This document shows positions 14,871 through 23,900 of a DNA stretch of 53,859 bases, one piece after another. How positions within the stretch are numbered: position 1 is the stretch's first letter; the number at the start of each line of letters is the position of its first letter. The DNA is from DATARR01 sp044868005 (GTDB taxonomy: Bacteria; Acidobacteriota; Thermoanaerobaculia; Multivoradales; UBA5704), in contig JBIOVX010000116.1 in assembly GCA_044868005.1 (NCBI GenBank), forward strand, positions 1 through 53,859. Direction: 5' to 3'. Made by a program: the position numbers and the translations under genes. The notes under the pieces are model-generated. The model was not told where the DNA came from. It was given only the letters and a program-made list of their open reading frames with translations, and made no database searches.

Positions 14871-17800
14871 TCAATTGGTCGTCTTGAACGAGCTGCTGAA
14901 GGCGCTCTGCAGGGCTTGGCCGGTGAGGTCCTGCACGCCGGTCGTCACCCGCACGCAGTAGAGCGTCTTGGTGTTGAGGGTTGGCGATGGATCGAACGTC
15001 CAGACGTCGCCGTTGCCGTTGGCGGTGATGGTGCCCGCGATCGAAGCGCCCAAGGTGTTGCAGTTCTTGCCGGCTCCGCCCGCCTGGTTGAGCAGGAACG
15101 TGGTGGCGTTGACGTTCGTCACCGGTTCCGAGAAGGTCACCACGACATTGGCGGTCGTCAGCACGTTGGTGGCGCCGTTGGCCGGATTGACCGCCGTCAC
15201 CGTCGGCGCGGGATTGCCACCGCCCCCGCCGTTCGGCGGGAAGCCCAGCGGCACCGAGGTGTTGCCGGCACCGCCGCCGGCGGACTGCGTGGTGGTGAAG
15301 CTCCAGGTGATCGGCTGCGTGGTGCAGTTGTTCTGGAAGTCGCAGACGCCGGCCGCCACGCGCGCGGTGTAGGTCGTCCGCGTGTTCAGGAAGGCGGCGT
15401 GGGGGAAGAGCGCCCAGGTGCCGTCGCCGATCTGGTCCACGAACGCCGGCACTGAAAGACCATTGTTATCCATCAACGTGAAGGTGCTGGCGTCAACTCC
15501 GGTCACCGGCTCGGAGAAGTGGACCTTGACGACCACGTCCTGATACACGTTGGTGGCGTTGTTGGCCGGGTAGAGGGTAGCCGCGGGGACCGTCGTGTCC
15601 GTGTTGCCGGTGATGCGGATCACCCAGTTCTCCACCTCCATGGGCACGGCCGGCGCGCCTTCGACGACCGCCGGCTCCACGGTGGGCGTGCGGCCGTCGC
15701 AGGCGCCCTTGAGGACGCAAGGCTCCAGCGTCCGATCAGTGTCCGTATCGGCGAGGTTGCCGAGGAACTTCCTGGCGACGATGGATTCGAACGACTGGTA
15801 GTAGACGGCGGCGGTCACGGCTACCGGGCCTACCGTGCCGGCGGGGATCACCACCGAGTAGCGGTTGAGGCTCGCCGTAGCCCCGGCGTGGGGCAGCGGG
15901 CGCAGCCGGGAGTCGACCAGGAAACTGTCGTCGAACAGGTCGCCGTCGCCGTCGGTGTCGGTGAAGCGCGGCAGTCCCAGGGGATTGTTGCGGTCGATGA
16001 CCACGCCGTTGGCGTCGGTCGGCAGGCCGTTGGCGTTGACGACCATGTTGAGCGGCGTGGCGTAGGGCAAGTCGAGCGTCGGGCAGCCGTTGCCGAGGGA
16101 GGCCACGGCCTTGAAATGCCGCGCGTAGGGATCGGCCGAGCCGGCGGGGATCGTCCAGTTGCAGCCGGGGTAGTTGGGATCCACCTGGCTGGCGGCGGTC
16201 AGATAGCCGACGCCGAGGGAGGTGCGGTTCCACACCGAGTCGAAGATCTGCAGCTCGGCGCCGGTGGCGAGATCGAAGGCGCGCACGGCCACCCAGGAGT
16301 TCCTTCCCTCAGGGAAGCCGGTGGGGAAGTCGTGGCCGCTGCCGGTGTTGGCGACCGACAGGGTCAGCGGCTGAGTGGTGCCGGCCGAGGCGCTCGACGG
16401 ACCGGTGAGAGAGATCTCGACCACGTTGCGCAGCCGGTCCCAGGCGAGACGGGCGTGCTGGCTCACCGGCCCCTTGTTGGTGACGTTCTCCCACACGGCG
16501 TTGTGGTAAGCGCTGTTCTCGTCCGCCGAGGAATAGCTGAAGGTGGAGAGCTCGGGGTAGGGCTGGACCGCACCCGAGCCGTTCACGTCCTGGCCCATGA
16601 GACGCGTGATGTAGGCGTTACCGCCGATGAAGTGATGCGAGAAGAAGGCCGGCCGCACCGGGCCGCTGTCGCAGACGGAATCGGAGAGAGGCGCCACGGG
16701 CGTGGTGCCGACGAAGAGAGTCTGGGCCGTGCCCGGCTGGCCGTAATCCTGCTGCATGTGGCAGGTCTGGCAATCGCGTTTGAACGCCGGGTCGAAGTTG
16801 GTATTGCCTGGCCGGTCCGCGTAGCGGCTGCTGCGCCATTCGGTGTAGGTGCGCTCGATGGGGAAGCCGCCGACCCACTTGCCCTGGGTATTCTTGATCG
16901 TCAGCGGATTGGTGACGTCGTGGCAGGCGCTGCAGTACTCGGAGCGCTCGAACATCACCTGGCGGAAACCGTCGTGCTTGCCGGAGAACTGCCCCTGCTG
17001 GTAGGTGATGTTGACGTTGAAGACGTCGCTCACATAAGGGTCGATCGTTGCGCTGTAGTCGTCCCAGGTGAGGGGTCCGAAGCGCTCTGGCTGACTGATG
17101 GCGTGCGGGGAGAGCCGGAAGGAGCCGGCGCCCACGCCGTAGCCGAGGTTGCCGCTCGCGGCGTTGGCCACGTTCATCATGTCGGGCGTCGCTACCAGCG
17201 AGTCGCGGCTGCCGGTGCCTACGGCGGGTGTGTACTCAGTGCCGGACCGCTGGTAGTTGTGGTACGGCGTGTAGCGGGTCTCGGTGTAGGTATGGCAGGC
17301 CTCGCAGAAGACGCCCCGCTGGCCGGGCGGCGTGTTGCGGAACTGCGCCGACACGGTGGTGAAGGCGAGGTTTGTGCCGTTGCTCGAGGTGGGATCGAAG
17401 TTGGCGTTGACCTGGCCGTTCTCGAGACCGGAGGGCGGATCGTTGCTGACGTTGGCCAGCGGCACGTTGTCCACGTAGTTGGCCGGCATGTGGCAGCGGG
17501 CGCAGAAGTCGTCGAGGAGAGAGCCCGAGCCGGAAGTCGTGTGCGTGGCGGTGCCGATGTTGAAGGTGGAGGTGCAGTCGCCGTTGGCGAACGGATTGAT
17601 CAACGATCGCACTGTGCCGTCCGGCGGGTTCGGGGTGTCGCAGTTGCCGTCCGTCGAGGTGAGGCGGGCGATGAGCAGGAAGGCGCCGCGCCACCCTGGA
17701 TCGCGCCAGGCGTTGGACATCATCGAGCCATTCCACTCGTTGAAGATGCGGGTGTGGCAACTGTCGCAGACGCCCGGGCTGTTGGGTCCGTTCCAATCCG

Positions 17801-17969
17801 ACTCGTAGGGAGGCGGATCGACCTGGGCCTCGCTGACGTTGTAGGGCGCCGCCTCCGGGATCCGGTTCGGCAGCAGGCCGTGGTTGGCCTGGGCGCGATA
17901 GGTGAGGAACGAAACCGATACGGCGAGCACAGCTACCGCCGGCCACTTCAGCCAGGTACGCGGTCGCAT
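14871..17969 (-). CDS. Secreted pentaheme c-type cytochrome with C-terminal Big_5 domains
   Basis: The 1,032-residue protein has a signal peptide (about 1-28, MRPRTWLKWPAVAVLAVSVS). Five CXXCH heme c sites are visible: CDSCH 68-72, CARCH 156-160, CEACH 222-226, CSACH 346-350 and CQTCH 400-404. The wide spacing resembles cytochrome c554/multiheme families. A beta-rich middle (about 500-780) contains LTLSVANTGSGHDFPTGFPEGRNSW. The tail holds two Ig-like Big_5/SbsA domains, both with PANNATNV or PANGATNV and VTFSEPVT-type strands (about 790-890 and 920-1032). It probably acts outside the cytoplasm in electron transfer, with the Big_5 domains as surface display. The promoter would lie in 17970-18128. 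Confidence 0.87.
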   Translation of the reverse strand: MRPRTWLKWPAVAVLAVSVSFLTYRAQANHGLLPNRIPEAAPYNVSEAQVDPPPYESDWNGPNSPGVCDSCHTRIFNEWNGSMMSNAWRDPGWRGAFLLIARLTSTDGNCDTPNPPDGTVRSLINPFANGDCTSTFNIGTATHTTSGSGSLLDDFCARCHMPANYVDNVPLANVSNDPPSGLENGQVNANFDPTSSNGTNLAFTTVSAQFRNTPPGQRGVFCEACHTYTETRYTPYHNYQRSGTEYTPAVGTGSRDSLVATPDMMNVANAASGNLGYGVGAGSFRLSPHAISQPERFGPLTWDDYSATIDPYVSDVFNVNITYQQGQFSGKHDGFRQVMFERSEYCSACHDVTNPLTIKNTQGKWVGGFPIERTYTEWRSSRYADRPGNTNFDPAFKRDCQTCHMQQDYGQPGTAQTLFVGTTPVAPLSDSVCDSGPVRPAFFSHHFIGGNAYITRLMGQDVNGSGAVQPYPELSTFSYSSADENSAYHNAVWENVTNKGPVSQHARLAWDRLRNVVEISLTGPSSASAGTTQPLTLSVANTGSGHDFPTGFPEGRNSWVAVRAFDLATGAELQIFDSVWNRTSLGVGYLTAASQVDPNYPGCNWTIPAGSADPYARHFKAVASLGNGCPTLDLPYATPLNMVVNANGLPTDANGVVIDRNNPLGLPRFTDTDGDGDLFDDSFLVDSRLRPLPHAGATASLNRYSVVIPAGTVGPVAVTAAVYYQSFESIVARKFLGNLADTDTDRTLEPCVLKGACDGRTPTVEPAVVEGAPAVPMEVENWVIRITGNTDTTVPAATLYPANNATNVYQDVVVKVHFSEPVTGVDASTFTLMDNNGLSVPAFVDQIGDGTWALFPHAAFLNTRTTYTARVAAGVCDFQNNCTTQPITWSFTTTQSAGGGAGNTSVPLGFPPNGGGGGNPAPTVTAVNPANGATNVLTTANVVVTFSEPVTNVNATTFLLNQAGGAGKNCNTLGASIAGTITANGNGDVWTFDPSPTLNTKTLYCVRVTTGVQDLTGQALQSAFSSSFKTTN

Positions 17970-17984
17970 GGCAGTCCCCTCCTT

Positions 17985-18001
17985 CGCCTCTACGGGAGGC
18001 G
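17985..18001. other. Short hairpin in the leader of the pentaheme cytochrome gene
   Basis: CGCCTC (17985-17990) and GAGGCG (17996-18001) form a 6-bp stem with loop TACGG just upstream of the ribosome site of the minus-strand cytochrome gene. It could influence translation; no regulator is evident. Confidence 0.3.
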
Positions 18002-18128
18002 CGGACTACGTTGAAAAGAACATCCCCCTATTTTCTTCTGTGCTGGAACGAGCCCTGGCGGGGACAAAAGGAACGGCGGCGGCCGGGCAAGTTGGGGGAT
18101 CAGTCCCTTTCGTTCCGGTCCCGCCCCT

Positions 18129-18230
18129 TCAGCCCAAGGGAGCCGGCTCGCGGTGCCAGGCGGGCGTCGTCCGTGCGAGGACAGCCTCAGCGATCCCCTC
18201 TTCCAGCGCGGCGTCCGGCGAGACGGGCCG
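18129..18230 (-). pseudogene. C-terminal fragment of a universal stress protein
   Basis: Read on the minus strand, about 32 codons before a TGA at 18129-18131 encode SPDAALEEGIAEAVLARTTP followed by AWHREPAP. They match the end of the intact USP at 40734-41732 (EEGIAEAILARTTPAWHGDPAP). No USP sequence continues upstream, where the hybrid kinase ends at 18245. This is a 3'-end leftover of a lost USP gene, or a recombination scar. Confidence 0.75.
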
Positions 18231-18244
18231 CCGTTCCAGGGGGG

Positions 18245-20017
18245 TCAGGCCGCCAGCACTTCGCGGATCTTCGCCGCCAGGCGCTCGGCCGAGAAGGGCT
18301 TTTCCAGGAACTCGTGCTCACCGTCCAGGATGCCGTGGCGGAGCACGGCGTTGTCGGTGTAGCCGGACATGAAGAGGATGCGGGTTTCCTCGCGGCGGGC
18401 ACGGATGCGCTGGACTACCTCCAATCCGCTCATGCCGGGCATCACCACGTCGCAGACCACCAGGTCCACCTGCCCGTTCAGGCGTTCGAAGGCGCTCAGC
18501 GCGTCCTCGCCGTTCGCCGCCGCGGCGACCCGGTAGCCCAGGGCTTCCAACAGGCCGCGGGTGGCGCCGCGCAGCTCGTCGTTGTCTTCCACCAGGAGGA
18601 TCGTCTCGCCGCCGCCGGTCAGGAGCACGGCGGCCACCGCGTCGCGGGCCGTGGTCGCCGGTTCCTCGCTGGAGCGCGGCAGGTAGATGCGGAACGTCGT
18701 GCCCTCCCCCATCTCGCTGTACACCGAGACGTGACCACCGTTCTGCTGGACGATGCCGTAGACGGTCGAGAGGCCCAGCCCTCGCGCCTCGCTGCCCTCT
18801 TTGGTGGTGAAGAAGGGCTCGAAGATATGGTCGCGGATCTCGGGCGGTATGCCGGTGCCGCTGTCCGAGACGGCGAGCAGGACGTATTCCCCGGGTTTGA
18901 CGGTCGGATTGTGCTGCAAGTACTCGGCGTCGAGGGCGGCGTTGGCGGTCTCGATGATGACGTGGCCGCCTTGCGGGCTCGCTTCGCGGGCGTTGACCAG
19001 CAGGTTGACGACGATCTGCTCGACCTGGGCGGGGTCCACCCGCACGGCCCAGAGGCCCGCTGCGAGGAAGGTCTCGAGCTGGAGGTCCTCGCCGATGAGC
19101 CGCTTCATCATGCCGCGCAGCCCCTCGACGATCTCGTTGAGGTTGATGACCCGGGGGTCGGCCGGCTGCTTGCGGCTGAAGGCGAGAAGGCGGCGGATCA
19201 GGGCGGTGATCTTGTCCGCCGTGGCGATGACCATGTTCATCTTTTCGGCCACCCGCGGCTCGGCCTTCATGCGCACCAGCTCGCACTGGCTGGTGATGGC
19301 GGTGATGTAGTTGTTGATGTCGTGCGCCAGCCCGCCGGCGAGCCTCCCCACGGCTTCCAGCTTCTGGGCCTGCAGGAGCTGGGCCTCGCTACGGCGCAGG
19401 GCGGCCTCGGCCTCTCGGCGGCGCCGCTCGCGGGTCCACAGGCCGGCGGCGGCCACGGCGATCAGCGAGAGCCAACCGGCGACCAGCAGGGAGAAGAACA
19501 GGCGGCCCTGCCTTTTGTCGCGCTCCATGTGCCGCTCGACCGCCCGTTGCAGCCCGAGCGCTTCGGCCGAGAGGAGGGAGAAGGTGCGGTCGAAGGCGAC
19601 GTCCGGCGGCGAGCCGACGCCGGTGTGGACGCCCCGCAGCAGCCCTTCCTGCCGCTGCCGGGCGCCCGTGCGAAGCTGGGTCACCTGAGTCCGGATGCGC
19701 TCCAGACGCGAGCGCAGGGCGGGGTCCTCCAGGTGAGAGAACCCGAAGCTGAGGGAGCCGCGCCGGCTGCCGGCGAGCATCGACTCCGCCAGCTCCTCGG
19801 CGCGGTCGAGGTTGCGCCGGACCTCCGCGAGATTGCCGCGGACGTCGCCGCTCAGGTACTCCTCCAGCCAGAGGTGGGAGGTGGCCACCGCCACGCGCAG
19901 CTCGCCGGCGGCGCGGATCAGGGCGAGGTCCTGCTCCACCAGCCGGCTGCGCACCATCTCCGTGCCGATCCACAGCGCCACCGAGATCACTCCCAGGACG
20001 AGGATCGCCGCCGGCAA
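18245..20017 (-). CDS. Membrane hybrid histidine kinase with C-terminal receiver
   Basis: The protein has about 590 residues if it starts at the in-frame TTG at 20015-20017. A first membrane segment (LPAAILVLGVISVALWIG) and a second (FFSLLVAGWLSLIAVAAAGLW, about 165-190) bracket a periplasmic helical sensor. HisKA follows with acceptor His in AGGLAHDINNYITAITSQ, then HATPase_c (VSDSGTGIPPE, FEPFFTTKEGSEARGLGLS), and a receiver from about residue 470 (TILLVEDNDELR, Asp in LVVCDVVMPGMSG). It belongs with the OmpR-type regulator whose stop lies 16 nt upstream. The start is uncertain because no ATG is close to the conserved region. It faces the copper-oxidase operon across the regulator gene. Confidence 0.87.
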   Translation of the reverse strand: MPAAILVLGVISVALWIGTEMVRSRLVEQDLALIRAAGELRVAVATSHLWLEEYLSGDVRGNLAEVRRNLDRAEELAESMLAGSRRGSLSFGFSHLEDPALRSRLERIRTQVTQLRTGARQRQEGLLRGVHTGVGSPPDVAFDRTFSLLSAEALGLQRAVERHMERDKRQGRLFFSLLVAGWLSLIAVAAAGLWTRERRRREAEAALRRSEAQLLQAQKLEAVGRLAGGLAHDINNYITAITSQCELVRMKAEPRVAEKMNMVIATADKITALIRRLLAFSRKQPADPRVINLNEIVEGLRGMMKRLIGEDLQLETFLAAGLWAVRVDPAQVEQIVVNLLVNAREASPQGGHVIIETANAALDAEYLQHNPTVKPGEYVLLAVSDSGTGIPPEIRDHIFEPFFTTKEGSEARGLGLSTVYGIVQQNGGHVSVYSEMGEGTTFRIYLPRSSEEPATTARDAVAAVLLTGGGETILLVEDNDELRGATRGLLEALGYRVAAAANGEDALSAFERLNGQVDLVVCDVVMPGMSGLEVVQRIRARREETRILFMSGYTDNAVLRHGILDGEHEFLEKPFSAERLAAKIREVLAA

Positions 20018-20033
20018 GCGAAAGGCCGGAGCT

Positions 20034-20711
20034 TCAACCGCGCTGGTTCTTGAGGACGTAGCCCACTCCTTTGAGCGTGTGCAGGAGCCGGTCCTCGCGC
20101 TCGCCGTCGATCTTCTTGCGCAGCCGGTGGACCGTGACGTCGATGACGTTGCCGAACGAATCGAAGGAGTCGTCCCAGACGTGCTCGGAGAGCTGCGTGC
20201 GGGTGACCACCTGCTCCTTGTGGGTGAGGAAGTACTCGAGCAGGCCGAACTCCTTGGGCGAGAGATCGACCGGCCGGCCGGCCACGGTGACCCGCCGGGC
20301 GGCGCGGTCCATCTCCAGGTCGCCGGCGGCGAGGGTCGCCTGCAGGGGTTTCTCCCGCCGCCGTAGCAGGCTGCGCACGCGGGCGAGGAGCTCGGCGAGC
20401 GAAAAGGGCTTGGTGATGTAGTCGTCCGCCCCGGTGTCGAGGCCGTCGACCCGGTCGGGCACGGCGCTGTGGCCGGTGAGCATGAGGACGGGCGTCTCCC
20501 GGCCCTCGCGGCGCCAGGCCCGCAGCAGCTCGATGCCGGTCGGCGGCGGGATGGTCCAATCGAGGACAATGAGGTCGTAGGCGTTGACGTCGGCCAGCTC
20601 CGAGGCGGTCTCGCCGTCGTGCGCCTGATCCACGGCGTAGCACTCCCCCTCCAGGGCTTCCACCAGCGCCTGCGCCAGCACCCGCTCGTCCTCGACGACC
20701 AGGATTCTCAC
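20034..20711 (-). CDS. OmpR-family response regulator
   Basis: The 225-residue protein starts at a GTG (20709-20711, VRILVVEDERVLAQAL). The receiver has Asp in YDLIVLDWTIPPPTG, Thr in VLMLTGHSA and Lys in DDYITKPFSLAELLARVRSLLRR. The winged-helix DNA-binding domain occupies about residues 130-225: LSPKEFGLLEYFLTHKEQVVTR, VIDVTVHRLRKKID, LHTLKGVGYVLK. This is the CusR/CopR/TctD-like class, typically binding tandem direct repeats. It is transcribed away from the multicopper oxidase operon, from which it is separated by 285 nt, and precedes its membrane kinase. Control of the copper-enzyme operon is a reasonable inference. Confidence 0.93.
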   Translation of the reverse strand: MRILVVEDERVLAQALVEALEGECYAVDQAHDGETASELADVNAYDLIVLDWTIPPPTGIELLRAWRREGRETPVLMLTGHSAVPDRVDGLDTGADDYITKPFSLAELLARVRSLLRRREKPLQATLAAGDLEMDRAARRVTVAGRPVDLSPKEFGLLEYFLTHKEQVVTRTQLSEHVWDDSFDSFGNVIDVTVHRLRKKIDGEREDRLLHTLKGVGYVLKNQRG

Positions 20712-20818
20712 GGCGTTTCCCCACCCACAACGGTGCGCCTGCGGGGAGATACGAGGACAGAAAAGCGCCGGGAACCACTCCGAGGTCAGGTTGAAGCCGA
20801 TCTGGGTCTCTCGCATTT

Positions 20819-20834
20819 TGTAATGTCCATGTAA
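20819..20834. promoter_or_regulatory. TGTAA direct repeats, possible OmpR-type regulator site
   Basis: TGTAA occurs at 20819-20823 and again at 20830-20834, an 11-nt period typical of OmpR/PhoB-family tandem half-sites. It lies between the regulator gene and the multicopper oxidase operon. Binding is inferred from spacing and context only. Confidence 0.35.
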
Positions 20835-20850
20835 GGTTTTCCTCCCTAAT

Positions 20851-20874
20851 CTCCTCCTCAGGAAACAGGAGGAG
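20851..20874 (+). other. Hairpin in the leader of the multicopper oxidase operon
   Basis: CTCCTCCT (20851-20858) pairs perfectly with AGGAGGAG (20867-20874) around an 8-nt loop. The 3' arm resembles a Shine-Dalgarno sequence and precedes the in-frame ATG at 20886. There is no U-tract, so it is not a terminator; it could mask the alternative upstream start. Confidence 0.35.
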
Positions 20875-20996
20875 GAAACGGGTTCATGTTCCAGCAGAAC
20901 GCTCCGGGCTTCGCGCCCTTGACGGTTTCGCCGGTTCGATTCGTGCCGCTTCCTCCGGCGCCAATCGCCGGATGCGAACGAAAGGAGGAAAACACC

Positions 20997-23900
20997 ATGC
21001 AACATTCCAAGGTATCCCGCTTTGTTGTCGCGAGCGGGTGGTGGGTGGCGGCCGTCTCTCTGGCCGCTGCCTTGGTGCTGCCGGCGGCTGCCGGCGCCCA
21101 ATGCACCCGCACGCTGACGGCGAGCGTCGTCGCGATCGACCAGGTGTTCTTCTGGAACCGCCTCGGCGCGATCCAGCCGCAGGGGCAGATGTTCGCCCTG
21201 CGGCGCGACGTGGTGCCGATCAGCGGCAGCGTGCTCGCGCCGGGCAACGCCCGGCTGCGCTCCGACAAGCGGCCGCGGCCGCTGGTGCTGCGGATGAACG
21301 TGGGCGACTGCCTGCGGATCGATTTCCAGAACCTGCTGAGCCCGCTGCGGCGGGACCAGGATCAGTCGGCGACCCGCCAGGCGTCGATCCACGTGGTCGG
21401 CATGCAGCTCTTCAATTCGAACCTCGACGACGGCTCCTACGTGGGGCGAAACCCCTCGAGCCTCGCCGACCCCGGCCAGATCATGACCTACACGTTCTAC
21501 GCCGAGCGCGAGGGCGAGCACGTCCTCTACAGCCTGGGCGCGCCCGCGGGCGGCGAGGGCGACGGCGGCCAGGCCAACCAGGGGCTCTTCGGCGCCGTCA
21601 TCGTGGAGCCCGCCGGCGCGCGCTGGTACCGCAGCCAGGTCTCCCGGCAGGACCTCGACTACGCCACCATCGGCTACACCTCCACCGGCCAGCGGAAGAT
21701 CGACTACGAGAAGCTGTATCCCCTCGGCCATCCGCGCTACAACACGCCGGTGCTCAACATGGTGCAGAACAACCAGATCATGCACAGCGATCTGACCGCG
21801 ATCATCGCCGGTCCGCAGGCCAACTACGAATTCGCGTCCAACGCGTTCCCGCCCAACATCTATACCCATCCGCGGCGCTTCGAGCCGTTCCGCGAGTTCA
21901 CCATCATCTATCACGACGAGATCGGCGCCGTGCAGGCGTTCCCGGTGTTCAACCAGAACGAATTCAAGTTCCCGCTGCACAGCGTGCGCGACGGCTTCGC
22001 CATCAACTACGGCACCGGCGGCGCCGGCGCCGAGATCTTGGCCAACCGCCTCCGCGTCGGGCCGATGTGGAACTGCCCCGAGTGCAAGTACGAGGAGTTC
22101 TTCCTGACCTCGTGGGCGGTGGGCGACCCCGCCATGGTCGTGGACCGGCCGGCCAACGTGCCGTGCGGTCCCGAGACGACGAGCCCCAACAACGTCGGGC
22201 AGGACCCCAACCTGCCGCTGTTCGTCAAGCAACTGCGCGACGGCGTGCCCTGCGCGTCGCTGCCCAACCCGAAGGCCACCAAGGCCTTCTTCCCGGACGA
22301 TCCCTCGAACGTCTACCACTCCTACCTGCGGGACCACACCAGGTTCCGCGTGCTGCACGGGGGCTCGAAGGAGCACCACATCCACCACCTGCACGCCCAC
22401 CAGTGGCTGTTCGCGGGGGACGGCGACAAGTCGAGCTACCTCGACAGCCAGGCCCTCGGGCCGGGCTCCTCGTTCACCGCGGAGATCACCTACGAGGGGA
22501 GCGGCAACCTCAACCTGACGCCGGGCGATTCCATCTTCCACTGCCATTTCTACCCCCACTTCGCCCAGGGCATGTGGTCCCTCTGGCGCGTCCATGACGT
22601 GTTCGAGGAGGGCACGCTGCTCGACACCAACGGCCGTCCGGCGGCCGGCTCGCGGGCCCTGCCCGACGGCGAGATCGCGGCCGGCACGCCCATCCCGGGC
22701 GTCGTGCCGCTGCCCAACCAGCCGATGGCGCCGCTGCCTGGCGCCACGGTGTCGATCGTCGGCGGCCAGATCCAGATCGCCGGCACCGGCAATCCGGGCT
22801 ACCCGTTCTTCATCCCCGCCAAGGCCGGCCACCGGCCGCCGAGCCCGCCGCTCGACACCATCGACGACGGCGGCCTCAGGCGGCACATCATCACCGCCGG
22901 CACCTTCGACGAGCTGCACACCCGGACCGACTTCCACAAGACCCTGCTCACCGCGGTGGCCACGGAGCTGCCCGAGGGCGGCACGGCCACGGAGCTGGCG
23001 GCGATGGCCTACCACGCCGTGCGCGAGCACCCGACCTGCCTGCCCGACGGCACCTGCGACGGAGGCACGCCGGTCAAGTTCATCACCAACGGCCGGCCGG
23101 CGGTGCGCGGCGCGCCGCTCGCCGACCCCTGCATCGACGCCAACGGCGTTCCCATCCCGCTCAACCGGACGATCAAGGGAGCGGCCATCCAGACCGACGT
23201 GGTGATCAACAAGCGGGGATGGCACTTCCCGCAGATGCGCTTCGAGTCGCTGTGGGACGACGTCGACGACTACGTCACGCCCGCCAGCGATCCGCCGAAG
23301 CCGCCGGAGCCGCTCTTCATGCGGGCCAACAGCGGCGATTGCATCGAGTACTGGTACGCCAACCTGGTGCCCAACGAGTATCAGCTCGACGACTTCCAGG
23401 TGCGCACCCCCACGGACATCCTGGGCCAGCACATCCACCTGGTGAAGTTCGACGTCACCTCCTCGGACGGCTCGGGCAACGGCTACAACTACGAGGACGG
23501 CTCGCTGAGCCCCGGCGAGGTGCGGGAGCGCATCAACGCCATCCGCACGCAGAACGGCTGCACGAAGGGCGATCCGCGCAACGGCACCTTCCCCTGCCCG
23601 CTGCCCGAGATCCATCCGTTCTTCGGGCCCGGCCCGGGCGGCGAATGGATCGGCGCCCAGACCACCGTCCAGCGCTGGTACGCCGACCCGGTGCGTGACA
23701 ACCAGGGCAACGACCGCACGCTGCGCACCGTCTTCACGCACGACCACTTCGGTCCCTCGACCCACCAGCAGGCCGGCCTCTACGCCGGTCTGGTGATCGA
23801 GCCGAGAGACTCCAAGTGGTATCACAACGAGACCGGCGTCGAGCTCGGCACCAACGCCGGCCGTCTCAGCCTCGACGGCGGCCCGACCTCCTGGCAGGCG

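Larger units (their letters stand above)
20712..20996. other. Divergent promoter region between the OmpR-type regulator and the multicopper oxidase operon
   Basis: This 285-nt gap is distinctly less GC-rich than its surroundings around 20810-20880. It contains TGTAA direct repeats (20819 and 20830), an 8-bp hairpin (20851-20874) and a strong AAAGGAGGAAAA ribosome site before the ATG at 20997. An in-frame ATG at 20886 would add a 37-residue N-terminal extension ahead of the signal peptide; I consider that unlikely. Confidence 0.6.

Noticed and set aside
15519..18014. A long plus-strand open frame antisense to the pentaheme cytochrome.
   Set aside because: It has no signal peptide or domain; the opposite strand has five CXXCH motifs and Big_5 repeats.
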